A DNA stretch of 64,000 nucleotides from Didymella arachidicola. Its lineage: Eukaryota; Ascomycota; Dothideomycetes; Pleosporales; Didymellaceae. Below, piece by piece: positions 1 through 11,000 of this stretch; the stretch's first letter is position 1, and each line of letters opens with the position of its first letter. The stretch spans positions 1,364,001-1,428,000 of the forward strand of contig CM049990.2 in the NCBI GenBank assembly GCA_016630955.3, in the 5' to 3' direction. The notes under the pieces are model-generated. The model had not been told where the DNA came from and did no database searches. It saw nothing but the letters and a program-made list of their open reading frames with translations. The position numbers were made by a program, and so were the translations under genes.

Positions 1-2
1 TT

Positions 3-872
3 ACTCGTCTCTTCAACCACGTCATCATCGCCCTCCTTACAGGTCTTATGTACCTTCAGCTAGACGACTCTCGCGCCTCGCTCCAGTACCGTGTCTTCAT
101 CATCTTCCAGGTCACCGTCCTGCCCGCTCTCATTCTGGCCCAGGTCGAGCCCAAGTATGCCATTTCCCGCATGATCTCCTTCCGCGAGCAGATGTCAAAG
201 GCCTACAAGACTTTCCCTTTCGCTCTCTCCATGGTCATTGCCGAAACGCCTTACAGCATTCTCTGCGCCGTTGCTTTCTTCCTCCCACTCTACTACATTC
301 CTGGTCTGAACTCCGACTCCTCCCGCGCCGGATACCAGTTCTTCATCATCCTCGTCACCGAGATTTTCTCCGTGACTCTTGCCCAGGCCATCGCCGCGCT
401 CACTCCCTCTCCGTTCATCGCCGCCTACGTCAACCCTTTCATCATCATCATCTTCGCACTATTTTGCGGTGTCACTATCCCCAAGCCGCAGATCCCCAAA
501 TTTTGGCGCGTCTGGCTGTACGAACTCAACCCCTTCACTCGTCTCATTGGCGGCATGGTCGTCACCGAACTCCACAACCTGCCTGTCCATTGCAAATCCA
601 GCGAGTTCAATCAATTCCACGCTCCCGACGGCCAGACCTGTGGAGAATACATGCGTCCATTCTTCGCCAACGGTGCACCGGGTTACCTGCTCGACGAAGC
701 TGCCAACCTGTGCAACTACTGCGCGTACAAGGTTGGTGACGAGTTCTTCCTTCCGCTCGGCTATAAGTTTGAGAACAGGTGGAGAGATCTGGGTATCTTC
801 ATTGCTTTCATCTTCAGCAACTTGGCGATTTTGTTCGTTGCTGCACGCTTCTTGAACTTCAACCGTCGCTAA
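3..872 (+). CDS. PDR-type ABC transporter, C-terminal part (5' end outside window)
   Basis: This is the last ~289 residues of a pleiotropic-drug-resistance type ABC transporter; the reading frame is open to the window edge, so the gene starts upstream. Several hydrophobic segments (around FPFALSMVIAETPYSILCAV, FLPLYYIPGL, FIAAYVNPFIIIIFALFCGV and the last IFIAFIFSNLAILFVAARFL) form the second ABC-2 membrane domain. The extracellular loop before the last helix has the PDR-style Cys pattern (HCKSSEF, QTCGEYM, NLCNYCAYKVGDEFF) and the NPFTRLIGGMVVTEL stretch typical of fungal CDR/BFR-like pumps. The family exports hydrophobic drugs and toxins across the plasma membrane with ATP. Substrate cannot be told from this part. 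The stop codon is TAA at 870-872. Both nucleotide-binding domains lie outside the window. Confidence 0.9.
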   Translation, partial: TRLFNHVIIALLTGLMYLQLDDSRASLQYRVFIIFQVTVLPALILAQVEPKYAISRMISFREQMSKAYKTFPFALSMVIAETPYSILCAVAFFLPLYYIPGLNSDSSRAGYQFFIILVTEIFSVTLAQAIAALTPSPFIAAYVNPFIIIIFALFCGVTIPKPQIPKFWRVWLYELNPFTRLIGGMVVTELHNLPVHCKSSEFNQFHAPDGQTCGEYMRPFFANGAPGYLLDEAANLCNYCAYKVGDEFFLPLGYKFENRWRDLGIFIAFIFSNLAILFVAARFLNFNRR

Positions 873-1257
873 GCCTTGGCTTTACGACTTGGTCGCTAGA
901 AGTCATAACGTTATCAAAAGTGTTCGTTCTAAGCATGTAGACCTCATAGATCTCCATTGGGCGGCGTTACCCGCCCCTCGTTAGTGATAGCATTTACAAT
1001 ATTAGCATGTAATAGACTTTGAATGAGTTCAACGTCTTCAAGCCCGTGTACTTCCATCAATGAACGGTGTGAGCTCACGGTCGCAGTCACACAGTGTGCT
1101 TGTCTCGCACACCCCATTCAATGTTCGACTTGTCTAAGACCCAGCTGTCGAAGCCCCCACAATGTATCTGCCTGCTTTGCTTTCGACATTGCATAGGCAC
1201 TCTGCTCAGCACTTTCTGTCCGCAGTTCATTATCGAGGCTAACGCGAGTTTCTGAAC
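873..1257. other. Intergenic, 385 bp
   Basis: Tandem spacer between the ABC transporter stop and the start of the membrane protein at 1258. It should hold the 3' UTR of the first gene and the promoter of the second. I see no coding pattern or repeat. Confidence 0.6.
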
Positions 1258-2418
1258 ATGCCTCCAGCGGCCCAACACGGGCAACGTCACCGTCACCAAA
1301 AAGTCCAAACTGTACCGCATGTTGAGCATCAGGGCGTGCAGGGCGTGACTTCGGTGTATGAGATTGTGCCTCCTCCGCGATCTAGCAGTGCTGCAATACC
1401 AGCAATGTCTTCTCTCCCTGCTTCTGTGGTCGGTGAGCTCGCACTTTCACTTTCACTTTCACCGCCACCCGGTGTTCCTACACTCCAAGCTGCAAAGACT
1501 ACACCCATGTCGTTGGATCCCTCATCTACATTCGCCGCGCAAATGACGACGTCGAAGTACCCACGCCCCTCTACGCCAGGGTTCTTGTATCCGCAGCCCG
1601 TCGTCCCTCCGCACGTCCACGCACACGCAATGCAGCAGACTCGTGAAACTCACGAGCAGAGTCTCCGACACGAATCGCTCGCGCACAAAGAGCATCATCA
1701 GATTACGACATCTCTAATCGCAACACTCGTGTTCCTGCTGATCGCAGTGGCAGGGTCATGGGCGCTCGTAGTGATGCTCGTTCACTGGCGCGGAGCGACT
1801 ACGGGCATGCAGCCCGCGAGTCGTGATCAAGAAAGAGAAGAGGAGAGTGGACAGCGAGCATGGTTTTCACGGATACGTCTTCGATTAAACCCGTGGGCAA
1901 GGACACGAACGTACGAGGTCCTGCGTAACGTCGAGGTTGACGAGCTTCAGCTCAACGAGAACGCCCGCCCACAAGCGCTGAGTTCAGCGCACGACCTTCG
2001 CGCAGGGAACACATCGCCCACCAATCCGTTTCTCGTAGCGCCAGATCAGCCTCTGAATCTCCGCGTCAAGCCACGCAGCTCTGCAGAGTGGGCACAGGAA
2101 CATCGTGCTTACTTTTCTTTTTGGTCCGGAAGTCCAGTACCTTCGAGAATGCCATATTTGCCGCACTCGCTATCTTGTACCGAGTTGGAGGACATTGAGA
2201 CGGAGGCGCGTGAAGCGCACGGTCGAAGAGCATCGCTTGGGCTTGCTGTTGGAGAGCGGGCTCTCGGACGGCAGGAGCGGGCTAGTTGGGTGGAACTGGG
2301 TCTTGCTGCGGTGGATGGTGCTGTGGACACGCTTGCTGGGAAGATTGTCAGGTATACTGACGATGGGGGCAAAGATGAAATTCTGCTGCTGCCGCTTGCT
2401 AAGGGTAGGCGGGACTGA
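1258..2418 (+). CDS. Uncharacterised single-pass membrane protein, 386 aa
   Basis: I do not recognise a family. The single-exon reading frame encodes a Pro/Ser/His-rich N-terminal half (about residues 1-155), one strong hydrophobic helix (TTSLIATLVFLLIAVAGSWA, about 158-180), and a charged C-terminal half beginning with RSRDQEREEE-like acidic/basic residues and containing the NPWARTRTYEVLRNVEVDEL segment. There is no N-terminal signal peptide, so a signal-anchor topology is likely. The layout resembles the many short-lived, lineage-restricted single-TM proteins of Pezizomycotina. The ATG at 1258 is the first in frame; a later start would still keep the membrane helix. It lies tandem to the ABC transporter and converges on Sar1, with about 245 bases between stop codons. 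Confidence 0.6.
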   Translation: MPPAAQHGQRHRHQKVQTVPHVEHQGVQGVTSVYEIVPPPRSSSAAIPAMSSLPASVVGELALSLSLSPPPGVPTLQAAKTTPMSLDPSSTFAAQMTTSKYPRPSTPGFLYPQPVVPPHVHAHAMQQTRETHEQSLRHESLAHKEHHQITTSLIATLVFLLIAVAGSWALVVMLVHWRGATTGMQPASRDQEREEESGQRAWFSRIRLRLNPWARTRTYEVLRNVEVDELQLNENARPQALSSAHDLRAGNTSPTNPFLVAPDQPLNLRVKPRSSAEWAQEHRAYFSFWSGSPVPSRMPYLPHSLSCTELEDIETEAREAHGRRASLGLAVGERALGRQERASWVELGLAAVDGAVDTLAGKIVRYTDDGGKDEILLLPLAKGRRD

Positions 2419-2662
2419 ATGCGTTTGAATGGGGGGGTGATGAGCGAGCAGTATGGGCTCCATGGTGGAAAAGTGATTTAGCATTGGTATACCCAAATCA
2501 TTTCCTAGCTCCAATCGTGCCTGTGCCAATCTCCTGCACACCTGCGCATCCTTCTTCTCCGCGTTATCTGTGCTCCAACATACTTATTTCCTCGTGTGCT
2601 GCTTTCGTGTAGGGTTCGTGTGCCGTGCAATGTAGTGGGTCGTTGGCGTGATTGCGGGACTC

Positions 2663-3506
2663 TTAGACGTACTGGCTGAGCCACCTGATACCCTCGCCGT
2701 AACCTGAGACTGTTAGCATGCCATTTCCTCAAGCGCATTAACGTGTACTCACCCTGCCTCATGACCACACTGCACATGAAGACCTCGATGGGCCTGATGC
2801 CCTCAAGCGGGACCTTGCCCTTGCCAGTCGTCTGGTAAAGGCCAAGCTCAGCCCTGAGCTGATCCTCAGAGATGGCCTCAGGGTGATCAATCTTATTTCC
2901 AAGAACAAGGAAGGGGGTGTGCGCCAGAGGCTCCATGGCCAGGAGCGCATCGAGCTCGGCCTTGGACTCGGCAAGGCGCTCGTGGTCCTTTGCATCGACA
3001 AGGAAGACAATGCCGCTGACTTCAGGGAAGTAGTCGCGCCATAGACGGCGGGCTTGTGCGTGGCCTCCGAGGTCGAAGGTTGTGAACTTTACATTGCCGA
3101 TGGAGAGCTCCTCAGAGGCTAGACCGCATCAGAGGAAGGAACAGAAAGCAGCGGCGCTGGGCTTACTAGGGTGAAGAGCTGCATGCTGGTCAGTAGGCAG
3201 TCAATGACGAGGAGGGGCGGTGAACGTACTGGGCTGGAGAACCGCTACACGGTCGTTCTTCAGCATGTGCAGGAGCGTCGTCTTTCCAGCATTGTCAAGA
3301 CCGAGGAAGAGCAGCTTTGCGTGCTTGTTGGCAAGGCCGAGGGAGGCAAGAAGGTCGTAGACTAGGTGGCCCTGTCAGCATCGTGTGCGTCGCGGAGATA
3401 GTGCGGAGCTCATGACTGCACGGAGACGGGATACATACACCTGCGGAGACGTTAGCTTTATTGTATCCGTTGTTGTCCTCGAAACTCACCAGTTGACGAT
3501 CCACAT
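2663..3506 (-). CDS. SAR1: Sar1 small GTPase (COPII coat assembly), 189 aa, 6 exons
   Basis: Sar1 is the ARF-family GTPase that starts COPII coat assembly at ER exit sites. My exon model is 3506-3490, 3440-3439, 3361-3230, 3178-3167, 3118-2753 and 2703-2663, giving 570 nt and exactly 189 aa, the usual length of fungal Sar1. The N-terminus is amphipathic (MWIVNWFYDLLASLGL). G motifs are GLDNAGKT (P-loop), HPTSEEL (switch I Thr), DLGGH (switch II) and NKID; it ends in the typical GYGEGIRWLSQYV. All five introns have GT-AG ends and recognisable branch sites (GCTAAC, GCTGAC, TACTGAC, CTGAT, and a less clear one in the last intron). The second exon is only 2 nt and the fourth 12 nt; both are needed to keep the conserved protein. 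Five introns in 570 coding bases is dense. The gene is downstream of TAF6 on the same strand, with about 290 bases for its promoter. Confidence 0.93.
3167..3178 (-). other. Twelve-nucleotide microexon of Sar1 (switch I)
   Basis: CTCTTCACCCTA lies between a 51-nt intron (GTACGT...TACTGAC...TGCAG) and a 48-nt intron (GTAAGC...CTGAT...TCTAG). It supplies most of QPTLHPTSEEL, the switch I segment with the Mg-binding Thr. Skipping it would be in frame and delete four residues. Confidence 0.85.
3439..3440 (-). other. Two-nucleotide microexon (GT) of Sar1
   Basis: On the minus strand the order is ...GTCAACTG, a 49-nt intron (GTGAGT...GCTAAC...CGCAG), then GT, then a 77-nt intron (GTATGT...GCTGAC...CCTAG), then TCTACGACCTT. 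Only inclusion of the GT gives the conserved NWFYDLL reading; without it the frame shifts and soon stops. It can also be viewed as an intron placed 2 nt before the donor of a second intron, to be removed in sequence. Confidence 0.75.
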
Positions 3507-3796
3507 GTTGAATGGTTCTTGAGGGGTACTGTGTCCAAGGGCGTGCGCTGCGGCGATCTACATGTAAAGTTGTCGGAGTTCTGGGAGGCTGAATGGCCGC
3601 TAGCGCCTCAGGGTTCTTGGCGGAGGCATCACATGTGAATGGCCAGCAGCTTGTTCGAGTGGAAAGGACAGCTTCGCTGTGCGAGAGTCTTGAGTAGGCA
3701 GATGCTTTTGCGCTTTTGCTATTCGTTACAGATATGGTATCATCCAGGGTACCTTCCAACGCCGTAATGCTTGCAGCCAACGCCCCTCGATTCACC
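3507..3796. promoter_or_regulatory. Spacer between TAF6 3' end and Sar1 start
   Basis: About 290 bases on the minus-strand path from the TAF6 stop (3797) to the Sar1 ATG (3506). It must hold the TAF6 3' UTR and Sar1 promoter. The inferred role comes from position only; I see no distinct motif. Confidence 0.5.
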
Positions 3797-5264
3797 TCAG
3801 ATGTTGACATCTGTCTCCAGAATGACCTGCGCAGCCGTTGTAAGCTTGTTGGCTACAATCTGGTCTGTGATGATATCCCCAACTTGGTCATTGAGGCGTT
3901 CCCTCAGTCCCTCGATATCAGCAACGCCATTGGTCATTGTGGCTGGCGTGTTCTTCCCAAGAGCCTTGATCGCTTCCACCAGTATTGAAAGCACTCGCTC
4001 CGCATCCTTCTTCTTACCCTCGTCTGCGAGTGCGCTCTTAAGTACATCGTCGTTGTATATTTTGAGATTCGGCAAGACAAGCATCTTCATGCCTTCATTA
4101 CCGGTAATTATCAACAACGCAATCAATGCACCATAGTGCGTGCCGAGCGGCTTTCCAACGTCCATAAATTGTCTCAGACAGGTTCTTGCGATTCTCGACT
4201 TCAGACCTTGATTCGAGGATCCGTACTTGTCGCAAATGCGACTGAGGATCGATGCAGCCAGTTGACGTAACCTAAAGTGATCTGGACCGTTCGAGTGCCC
4301 GTTTGCGCCAATGCCGTTGAGTGTTTCTGATGAGGCGTTTGAAGACGCTGTTTGTGTTGTTGGCCCTAGGTATCTGCCTGTGCAACAAGTTAAGACAGGC
4401 GGGACCATGTAGGCAACGTAGGGATCCAAGTAGATGGCTTGGTTGTCGAGAAGCGCGCTTGTAGCCTGCATCATTTGCTGCAATACGAAGAGGTTCTTGA
4501 CATTATGTGTGACCTTCTCTGCAATAAATGTGAGGAGGTATGTTGTGAGCTGGTGAATACCAGGTTCGGTTCGGATAGCTGCGAGTGCCGCGTTTTGCCA
4601 TTCGATATTCGTCTCGTCGATGAGCGCACCAGAGAGCTTTGCGAACAGCTCCTGTGACTCTTTGGACAGCACGTGCTTCACTAGCGGCTTGACGTTGACA
4701 TTATCCAGCCCGTTAGCTGCTGCAAGATGAGGGTTTGCATTTGTGCCCTTGGGCAGAAGGTCGCCTTGGTTGATGGCGGTTGGGTTCTGAGGAATCGACG
4801 GCTGCACGCCTTCAACGGCGAGCCAATGAGCTGGAGCGTGTCAGAGTTATATTTTCCGAGTACGAGATGCATATTCAGTGCAATAGCATACCTGTAAACG
4901 TGATCTCTCGTGGCACCTTGGGCAGCGGCGCGTTGATCAGCTTCTCAAAGTCGACCTCCTCGTCCTCGACATAGTACAACGGCTGGCCAGGCCCCAAGGA
5001 AGCCTCGCCAAAGCGCAGCGGTCGAGTGGACTCATATCCGTAGAGGGGCTCCACATTTAATACCTTCAGTGCGTTGGACACGTCCTGTGTGCTCAACGTC
5101 GTCCGCTTGCCGTGTCGCATGAACTTCAGCGCCTCCTCCAGTACCTGTGCAAGCCGGAAATCGACATCGCGCGCTAGCTCTTCAACAACGTTATCGGCAA
5201 GTGAGGCGATGCCCACCGATTCGGCGACATCTCGCACGTTGTCGGGGTTCCAGACGGAGGACAT
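3797..5264 (-). CDS. TAF6: TAF6, TFIID/SAGA histone-fold subunit, 468 aa
   Basis: TAF6 is a histone-fold subunit of TFIID (and SAGA in many fungi) that pairs with TAF9. Exons are 5264-4892 and 4830-3797; the 61-nt intron (GTATGC...CTCCAG) joins EITFT to AHWLAVEGVQPSIPQNP, the invariant TAF6 junction. Residues ~3-68 form the histone fold (WNPDNVRDVAESVGI ... TQDVSNALKVLNVEPLYGY), followed by the LYYVEDEEVDFEKLINAPLP linker. The C-terminal part (about 190-400) is the HEAT-repeat TAF6C domain: LSGALIDETNIEWQNAALAA, YLDPYVAYMVPPVLTCCTGRY and LRQLAASILSRICDKYG. Length is normal for the family. The ATG at 5264 gives the standard MSSVWNPDNVRDVAE start. It is upstream of Sar1 on the same strand. Confidence 0.94.
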
Positions 5265-6605
5265 GTTGGGCGCAGCGCCAGCGATGAGCTGTCAAAGATG
5301 GGGCGGCTGGTCGCAGTCGTGCTGCGTCGAGAGGCGGAGGGCGAGTAGTTGAGCCGATGGAAGGAACAATAGCGTGTCACCGAGCGGGTGACGCAGGTCT
5401 GGAGGATGTGACAGCCAGCCCTATATTCAGGTGAAGTACATCCCGGGGACGCGCATGCGACACAATTTGGTTAACTCCAGACTGAAAGCCTTGGCGTCCA
5501 CTAGGTACTTCTGGGGACGCGTGAAGAAGACGACAACGTAGAGCGGCGGGCGTGTCTTGGTCACTCGAGCGTGTGCTTGGAACGAAGTCGCGATGCGTGA
5601 AGCTCCAGGCCAGGCCTTGGCGCGTGCCTTCCGCTGTCCGCTCCGCTCGCAGCTCAACCTTCCATCAATTCAATCACCAGCCACAGGCGCCTTGCAACAC
5701 GGCGAACTATCACCAACTTCTTCACCGATCACGGTGCACTGTGCACAAGGTCTGCAGCTACCCAGCCTCACGGTTGCTCTGCTTCTTGCCGTTTCTACAC
5801 GTGTGGTGGGATACTCGTTGTAGTTAGTGCTTGCTTCACTCCAAGTGCAGGACAAACATTGCCTTGCTGCAAGCCAGTGGCTTTGGATCTCGCTTTTGCT
5901 CGCAGTCAGCCAATGATGACCTCATCCCTCGCTTGCTCGAAGGCGGCCCCTCGCAGCCATACGCGTGGCCCAGGAAGCTTTGCAGCCCAGCGACGCCTTC
6001 CACTGGTTCCAGCAAACCAGACCGCCATTTCAAACTCCCCTCGCCGGAAACAACAGTCGACTTAGCATCAACACGTCTGGACGGCTGCGGAATAACACCC
6101 CCAGCAAATGATCGACCTGTGTCCGTGACCATCCTTGCCTGTTGCGGTTGCACGACGATTTTACGGTAACTTCATGTCTCGACTACAGTCCCTACCCGCA
6201 GCCACGTTTCCCCATCGTTGCTGGAAGTACTAATCTTACAGGTATCCCTAAGGTCGGGGAAGGCCTTCATCTCCCGATTGTACGCCCATCTTGCCAAACA
6301 AGCATCTCATTCCAGGTCAAATCTCCTACCTAGCTTCGTCTGACGCTACCCGTCCTCCCGTACGGCCCGTTGCAATTGCAATCGTTGTCTCTGCATCTGC
6401 CAGCTAGGCAGACTCCCCTGTCGATTGGTCTGTGAGGTTATGGGCACAAAGTATTTAACATCGAGCGATGACATTGGCCTTAAACTTACGGGACTACTTC
6501 CCTTCTCCAAACAGATCATACCTCTGGCAGAAGGCAATACTCGACTCCCTAATTCTTTCGTCCATCAAATACTTATTCACCTTCACACCCAGTCCAGCGA
6601 TTGCC
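5265..6605. other. Non-coding region upstream of TAF6, about 1.3 kb
   Basis: Only short overlapping frames of both strands are present here (for example 5831-6169 plus and 5836-6153 minus), without family resemblance or a clear intron structure. The bases next to TAF6 should be its promoter. I see no repeat, tRNA or mobile element. Confidence 0.5.
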
Positions 6606-7007
6606 ATGGCCGCACGAAACAGCAAGACAAAGCGATCGCACGAGCTTGACCACGCCCCACCTCTTGCCATCGATACATCCGCTGCAGTCTCCGATGGGTC
6701 GAGGGACGAACCACCTTCACCACCTCCTCAGCCTCCTCCAAGTCCAGTAGGATGGGGCCGTCTCCTCTCGGTATGCTGTGTCGCCATTGATGCCTACTGT
6801 CGAGTGCTGACCTGACGCAAAGCTCGACTCCCTTGCGCCCTCAGGCATCTGAATTCTGGGGTACATGACAGCGATGCGAGTAAGAGCGCTGTGCTCCGTA
6901 TCATGTGCGTACACTGACTCTAATAGGTTCTTGACTGTACTGTATTGTCTGCAACTCTCATTGCCGCTCTCGCTACGCTTCTTACGGCATCTACGCTCAA
7001 CAGCTAG
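6606..7007 (+). pseudogene. Doubtful small Pro-rich/TM gene with an in-frame TGA
   Basis: The ATG at 6606 opens a 55-codon exon (to 6770) rich in Pro at its end (DEPPSPPPQPPPSPVGWGRL). A canonical intron follows (6771-6822, GTATGC...GTGCTGAC...AAAG), then LDSLAPSGI and a TGA at 6850-6852. Past that codon the same frame gives ILGYMTAMR, a second good intron (6880-6926, GTAAGA...ACTGAC...ATAG), and a hydrophobic tail, VLDCTVLSATLIAALATLL, ending at TAG 7005-7007. The reading therefore looks like a ~100-residue tail-anchored protein broken by one stop codon. It could be a pseudogene, a 64-residue protein that really stops at the TGA, a start at the downstream ATG giving a 31-residue peptide, or chance. 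No family recognised. Confidence 0.28.
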
Positions 7008-8070
7008 CGACCTCCGCTGAGAACTTCCAACATACACGGTATCTGTAACTACTGCACCGCACTTTGGAACGTTCGTGCAACCTGCCTGAGAAAAGTTCCT
7101 GCACATCAAGGAGTGATCCCTGCATTTCTCATCCCCTATCTTCGTTCCTACACGAGCGATTGTGCCTTACATACTGTAGTATATCCCTGACAGATACCAT
7201 ACCTCATTGTAACGATCGGTCCTTTTCCGACAAAATTCTTCGGCAGCTTCCATCAGTTGCACTTTTGTCTCCTTCGTGTGACGATGCGCGACGTGACGTT
7301 CTTCTGGAACAGGCTCTTGCTCGACACTTGCGACCCATAGTTGTGAAAAGCAAAGCAATACCTGAAAAAGATCTCGGTAATTATAAGACGGTGCTTCTAA
7401 CGAACACCCAAACAATGACTGAATCTCTCTTGATGTTGCGATCGGTTTTGCAGGCTTTATATCAGATGCAAGGTCTAGCGAGCGTTGCACAACACGATTG
7501 ATGCCTGCAAAAGGCGCTCTTCGACGTGAACAGTCGCGCTTGGAGAATTGCCCCCTCGATTCTCCCACATGTGACTGTCTGAATATCCGCAAGCAAGTCT
7601 CACCAACGACGACAGGGATGGAACGACGCCAATCCCGGCTCCGCAATTACCACTTCCGGGGGCGGTGAAACCTAGGCGGCAAGCGCCACGCTACCACGCT
7701 ACCCTTAGCGGCCTTTCCCGAAAAAAGACTCTACGTCTTCGAACCCCAACAAACAAGCAATCCCATCTACCTCATATCAAAGAGACCTTTCCGAGACTTT
7801 ATTTGTTTCTTCGCCTTTTCCCACGAACCTGCAGGAGCAGTGTCACCACGCAAACAGCTTCATCTGGTTCGCGGACATTTGGGATCGCAACGCAAAGCTT
7901 ATCGTGCTTGCGCCTGCACAGACTTCAAGCCACATACGAGGGGCAGTCTTCACTAAGCACTGGTTGCTACTCTCGTTTCATTTGCAAGAGAGACACCTCT
8001 CCATTGTATGATCGCTGCTTAAAGCCAGCTGTAGTCTCTTACAACACTCCGCTCTCTACTGCCACACAGG
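7008..8070. other. Non-coding, upstream of the DDX60-like gene
   Basis: About 1.06 kb with no convincing reading frame. It should carry the promoter and 5' leader of the helicase gene at 8071. Short frames at 7064-7501 and 7665-8084 have no recognisable features. Confidence 0.5.
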
Positions 8071-11000
8071 ATGGCTGTCGATAGCTCAACCGTTTCGTCT
8101 CAGGCGGAAACAACAGACCAAATACTACAATGGTATTCCAAACTCTTCAGTCGTCGTGTTGATCTCGTGGGCGACTTTGCGGGCAGCGAGCGATTCCTGA
8201 TTCACGGAGAGTCCCTTCTGCTGCATTGCTTCAGCGACGCACAGATCGACTTCGAGCCAGGGCTCCAGCTATTACACGCCTCGTACGCAGTGGAGAAGTT
8301 CCTGCACGGGCTAGTGTCGCGCCGCTGCAACTTTCACATTGCTTTCTTCGATGAATACCAAGATCTTTGTATACCTCAAGATGCCTCGCCCGCCGTCAGC
8401 GAGAAGTACTTGCTTGCAAGATCCGCCATCATCCGCCATTTGCAAGTCAACCTGCGCCCAGTCCATCCTGACATCGAGATCAAGGTGTTTACCTCGACGA
8501 CATCTGAGACATTCGAGGAGTATCTCAGCACTACCGATCTGTACTTCGTCTTGTGTCATGATGGCGCCTCCACTAGGGATGTTCGCAAAAGGCAAGTCTT
8601 TCGAAAGGATCTCGAGAATCTCAAAGGCGAAGACAAGAGCCTACAAGAACGTCATGAGCAGTACAAGGCATCGCTGCGCACTTTCATCTACAGCATGATG
8701 CAGCGTGGTTACAGTACTGCGCTCGTCAACGGTGTGGAATTCCAGGACACCAAAGCTATTGCATCAATTTTAGAGCACTCTCGCGCAATGACCTTGACAG
8801 TTCCGCAACAGGTAAGCAACAAAACATGGTGTCCCATAGCCAGGAATCGTGCTGTGCGAGCAGCATGGAGCTCCAGGCGCGGTCTCGCGCACGGAACTAA
8901 CAGATCTACAGATAACACGATCAGAGTCGAACACAGAAGCAGACACAACAGCTTTACAGAAGTCGCTGGCCACAATCAAGTCCTCAAATCAACATGCGTT
9001 CACAGAGCGAGAGTATTTGGCGGTGCTTGTCGCCTCGAAATTCGCGTCGAAGACGCAAGACCACCAAAATTTTGCCATCGCCTTATTACGCCACACTGCG
9101 CTATTGTCCGAGCTGAGTCTACCGGACCGCTTGATGCACTATCAAGAGCCATCCCAGGAATCTCGCACACTCATTCTCGAGTTCTGCCAAGAAGCGCGAA
9201 AGGCCCTTTCACAACCATCATGGGCCGAAGAGGCTGGCAAAGAGGCCGCAGCCTGCGATGTTGCAGACCTGATTGATGGACGTCTGTTCGCTGCCTGCCT
9301 TCAGAATTCATCATCTCCGACTTCGGATCTGTTCCAGTATCTTGCACGAGCTGCCTCAGCAATTTGTGGGCAAGGAGAGCTCGCGAAAGCCAGTGGCGCG
9401 TCAAGCACCAACGGCAAGTCGAACAGCAGCGCTCCAGAGCCTGAGGAGGGTACATCATACCGCCTGCTTCCTTTCGCCAACGAGGTCTTCGACAAGCATC
9501 TGGCTCCCGTCCATCTGAAGGTAGCCAAGTCTGACGGCAAGGTTGACTCCACATCAGCAGTGATCTTTCGTGAGGTCTCACACTGGCACAACACCAAGCC
9601 GCTCCAAAGCAAGAGCGGGCCTGTCGTTAAGGATGAGAAGGCAGCGAAGAAAGCACTGCGCCGCAATCAGTTTTTCATGGCAGAGATGACCACCTATGCG
9701 GCTAGCTTGACCAACGCAGTCGGGAGAGCCCTTGAGCCAGAGACAATCTACGTTGGTGCCTCTGCCTCGAAACCGAGTACCCCGGTACCGTCTAGACCTG
9801 GAACCCCCAGCCAGGATCCGGCCGATAAGAAGGGTAAGAAGTCTGGCGCAAAACCTGGAGGCAAGTCTGGCGGCAAGAACAAGAACTCGGCTAAGCAGGA
9901 GATGCTCGCGAACATCGCCGCTACCTCAGCGAAGAAGAACGAGGACTCCGCTGAGAAGCAGATCAAGGCTTGGGTCGTTGTCTGTGAAGGTCTTGAGAAA
10001 CAGGCCGATCTGACAGCACGATATGAGAAGGCCAAGAAGCACCTACTCAGCTTGAACAATGAGCTCAAGCGAAAGGCCCTGGAAGCTGAAGTTCGCACTT
10101 ACATGTTGAATGTTCTGCTCAAGATGTGGATCGAACACTGCCGCAAGGACGATAAAGAAGAGGGCTTGTACACCGCAGCTTTGATCTTCGATGCTGTCCG
10201 CGCGATCTGCGGTCTCTCCAGCGTGAGCAAGACCATCGCGGCTTGCCTTGAGACCACCATCGACCGACTGAAGCTTCCCTCGCTCAAGGTACCCACGACT
10301 GAGGGGGACCGTAAATTGCCGTTTGCATTTGTACTAGATGAGACGACAAGCGCCGATCTATCGCTCAGTCTTTCACCAGAAGAGTTCCAGTTGCTTTACT
10401 GCGGACCTTACTTCGACCGTACAATGGACTCAGCTCCCGATTCTCGCGTGCCTTTCGAGCCAGATGCGTGGCAGCGTAAGGTCCTGGACGAGATTGATGC
10501 ACGCCGCAGTCTTCTTGTTGTTGCCCCGACTTCCGCAGGTAAAACGTTCATTTCGTTCTACGCTATGAAGCAGGTCTTGGAGTCTGGTAACGACGATGTG
10601 CTGGTGTATGTGGCGCCCACGAAGGCCCTTGTCAACCAGATTGCAGCTGAAGTCCAGGCACGCTTCTCCAAGAACTACAAGTACGCGAACTCAGTCTGGG
10701 GCATCCACACCCGCGACACTCGTGTCAACAACCCTACTGGTTGCCAGATTCTGGTTACTGTACCCCACATCTTGCAGATTATGTTACTCTCACCTAGTAA
10801 CGCCAAGGGATGGTCTGAGCGAGTCAAGTGGATCATCTTTGATGAAGTCCACTGCATCGGTCAAGCCGAAGACGGCCTGATCTGGGAGCAGCTGTTGCTT
10901 ATGGCACCCTGCCCTATCATCGCGCTTTCTGCTACAGTCGGAAACGCTGAGGCTTTCAGCGACTGGCTATCTTCCACGCAAAAGGCTGCAGGCAACGACC

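Noticed and set aside
3439..3440. Sequencing error as the cause of the 2-nt Sar1 exon
   Set aside because: Both flanking introns have complete independent signals, so a single base error would not remove the need for two introns; still only cDNA can prove it.
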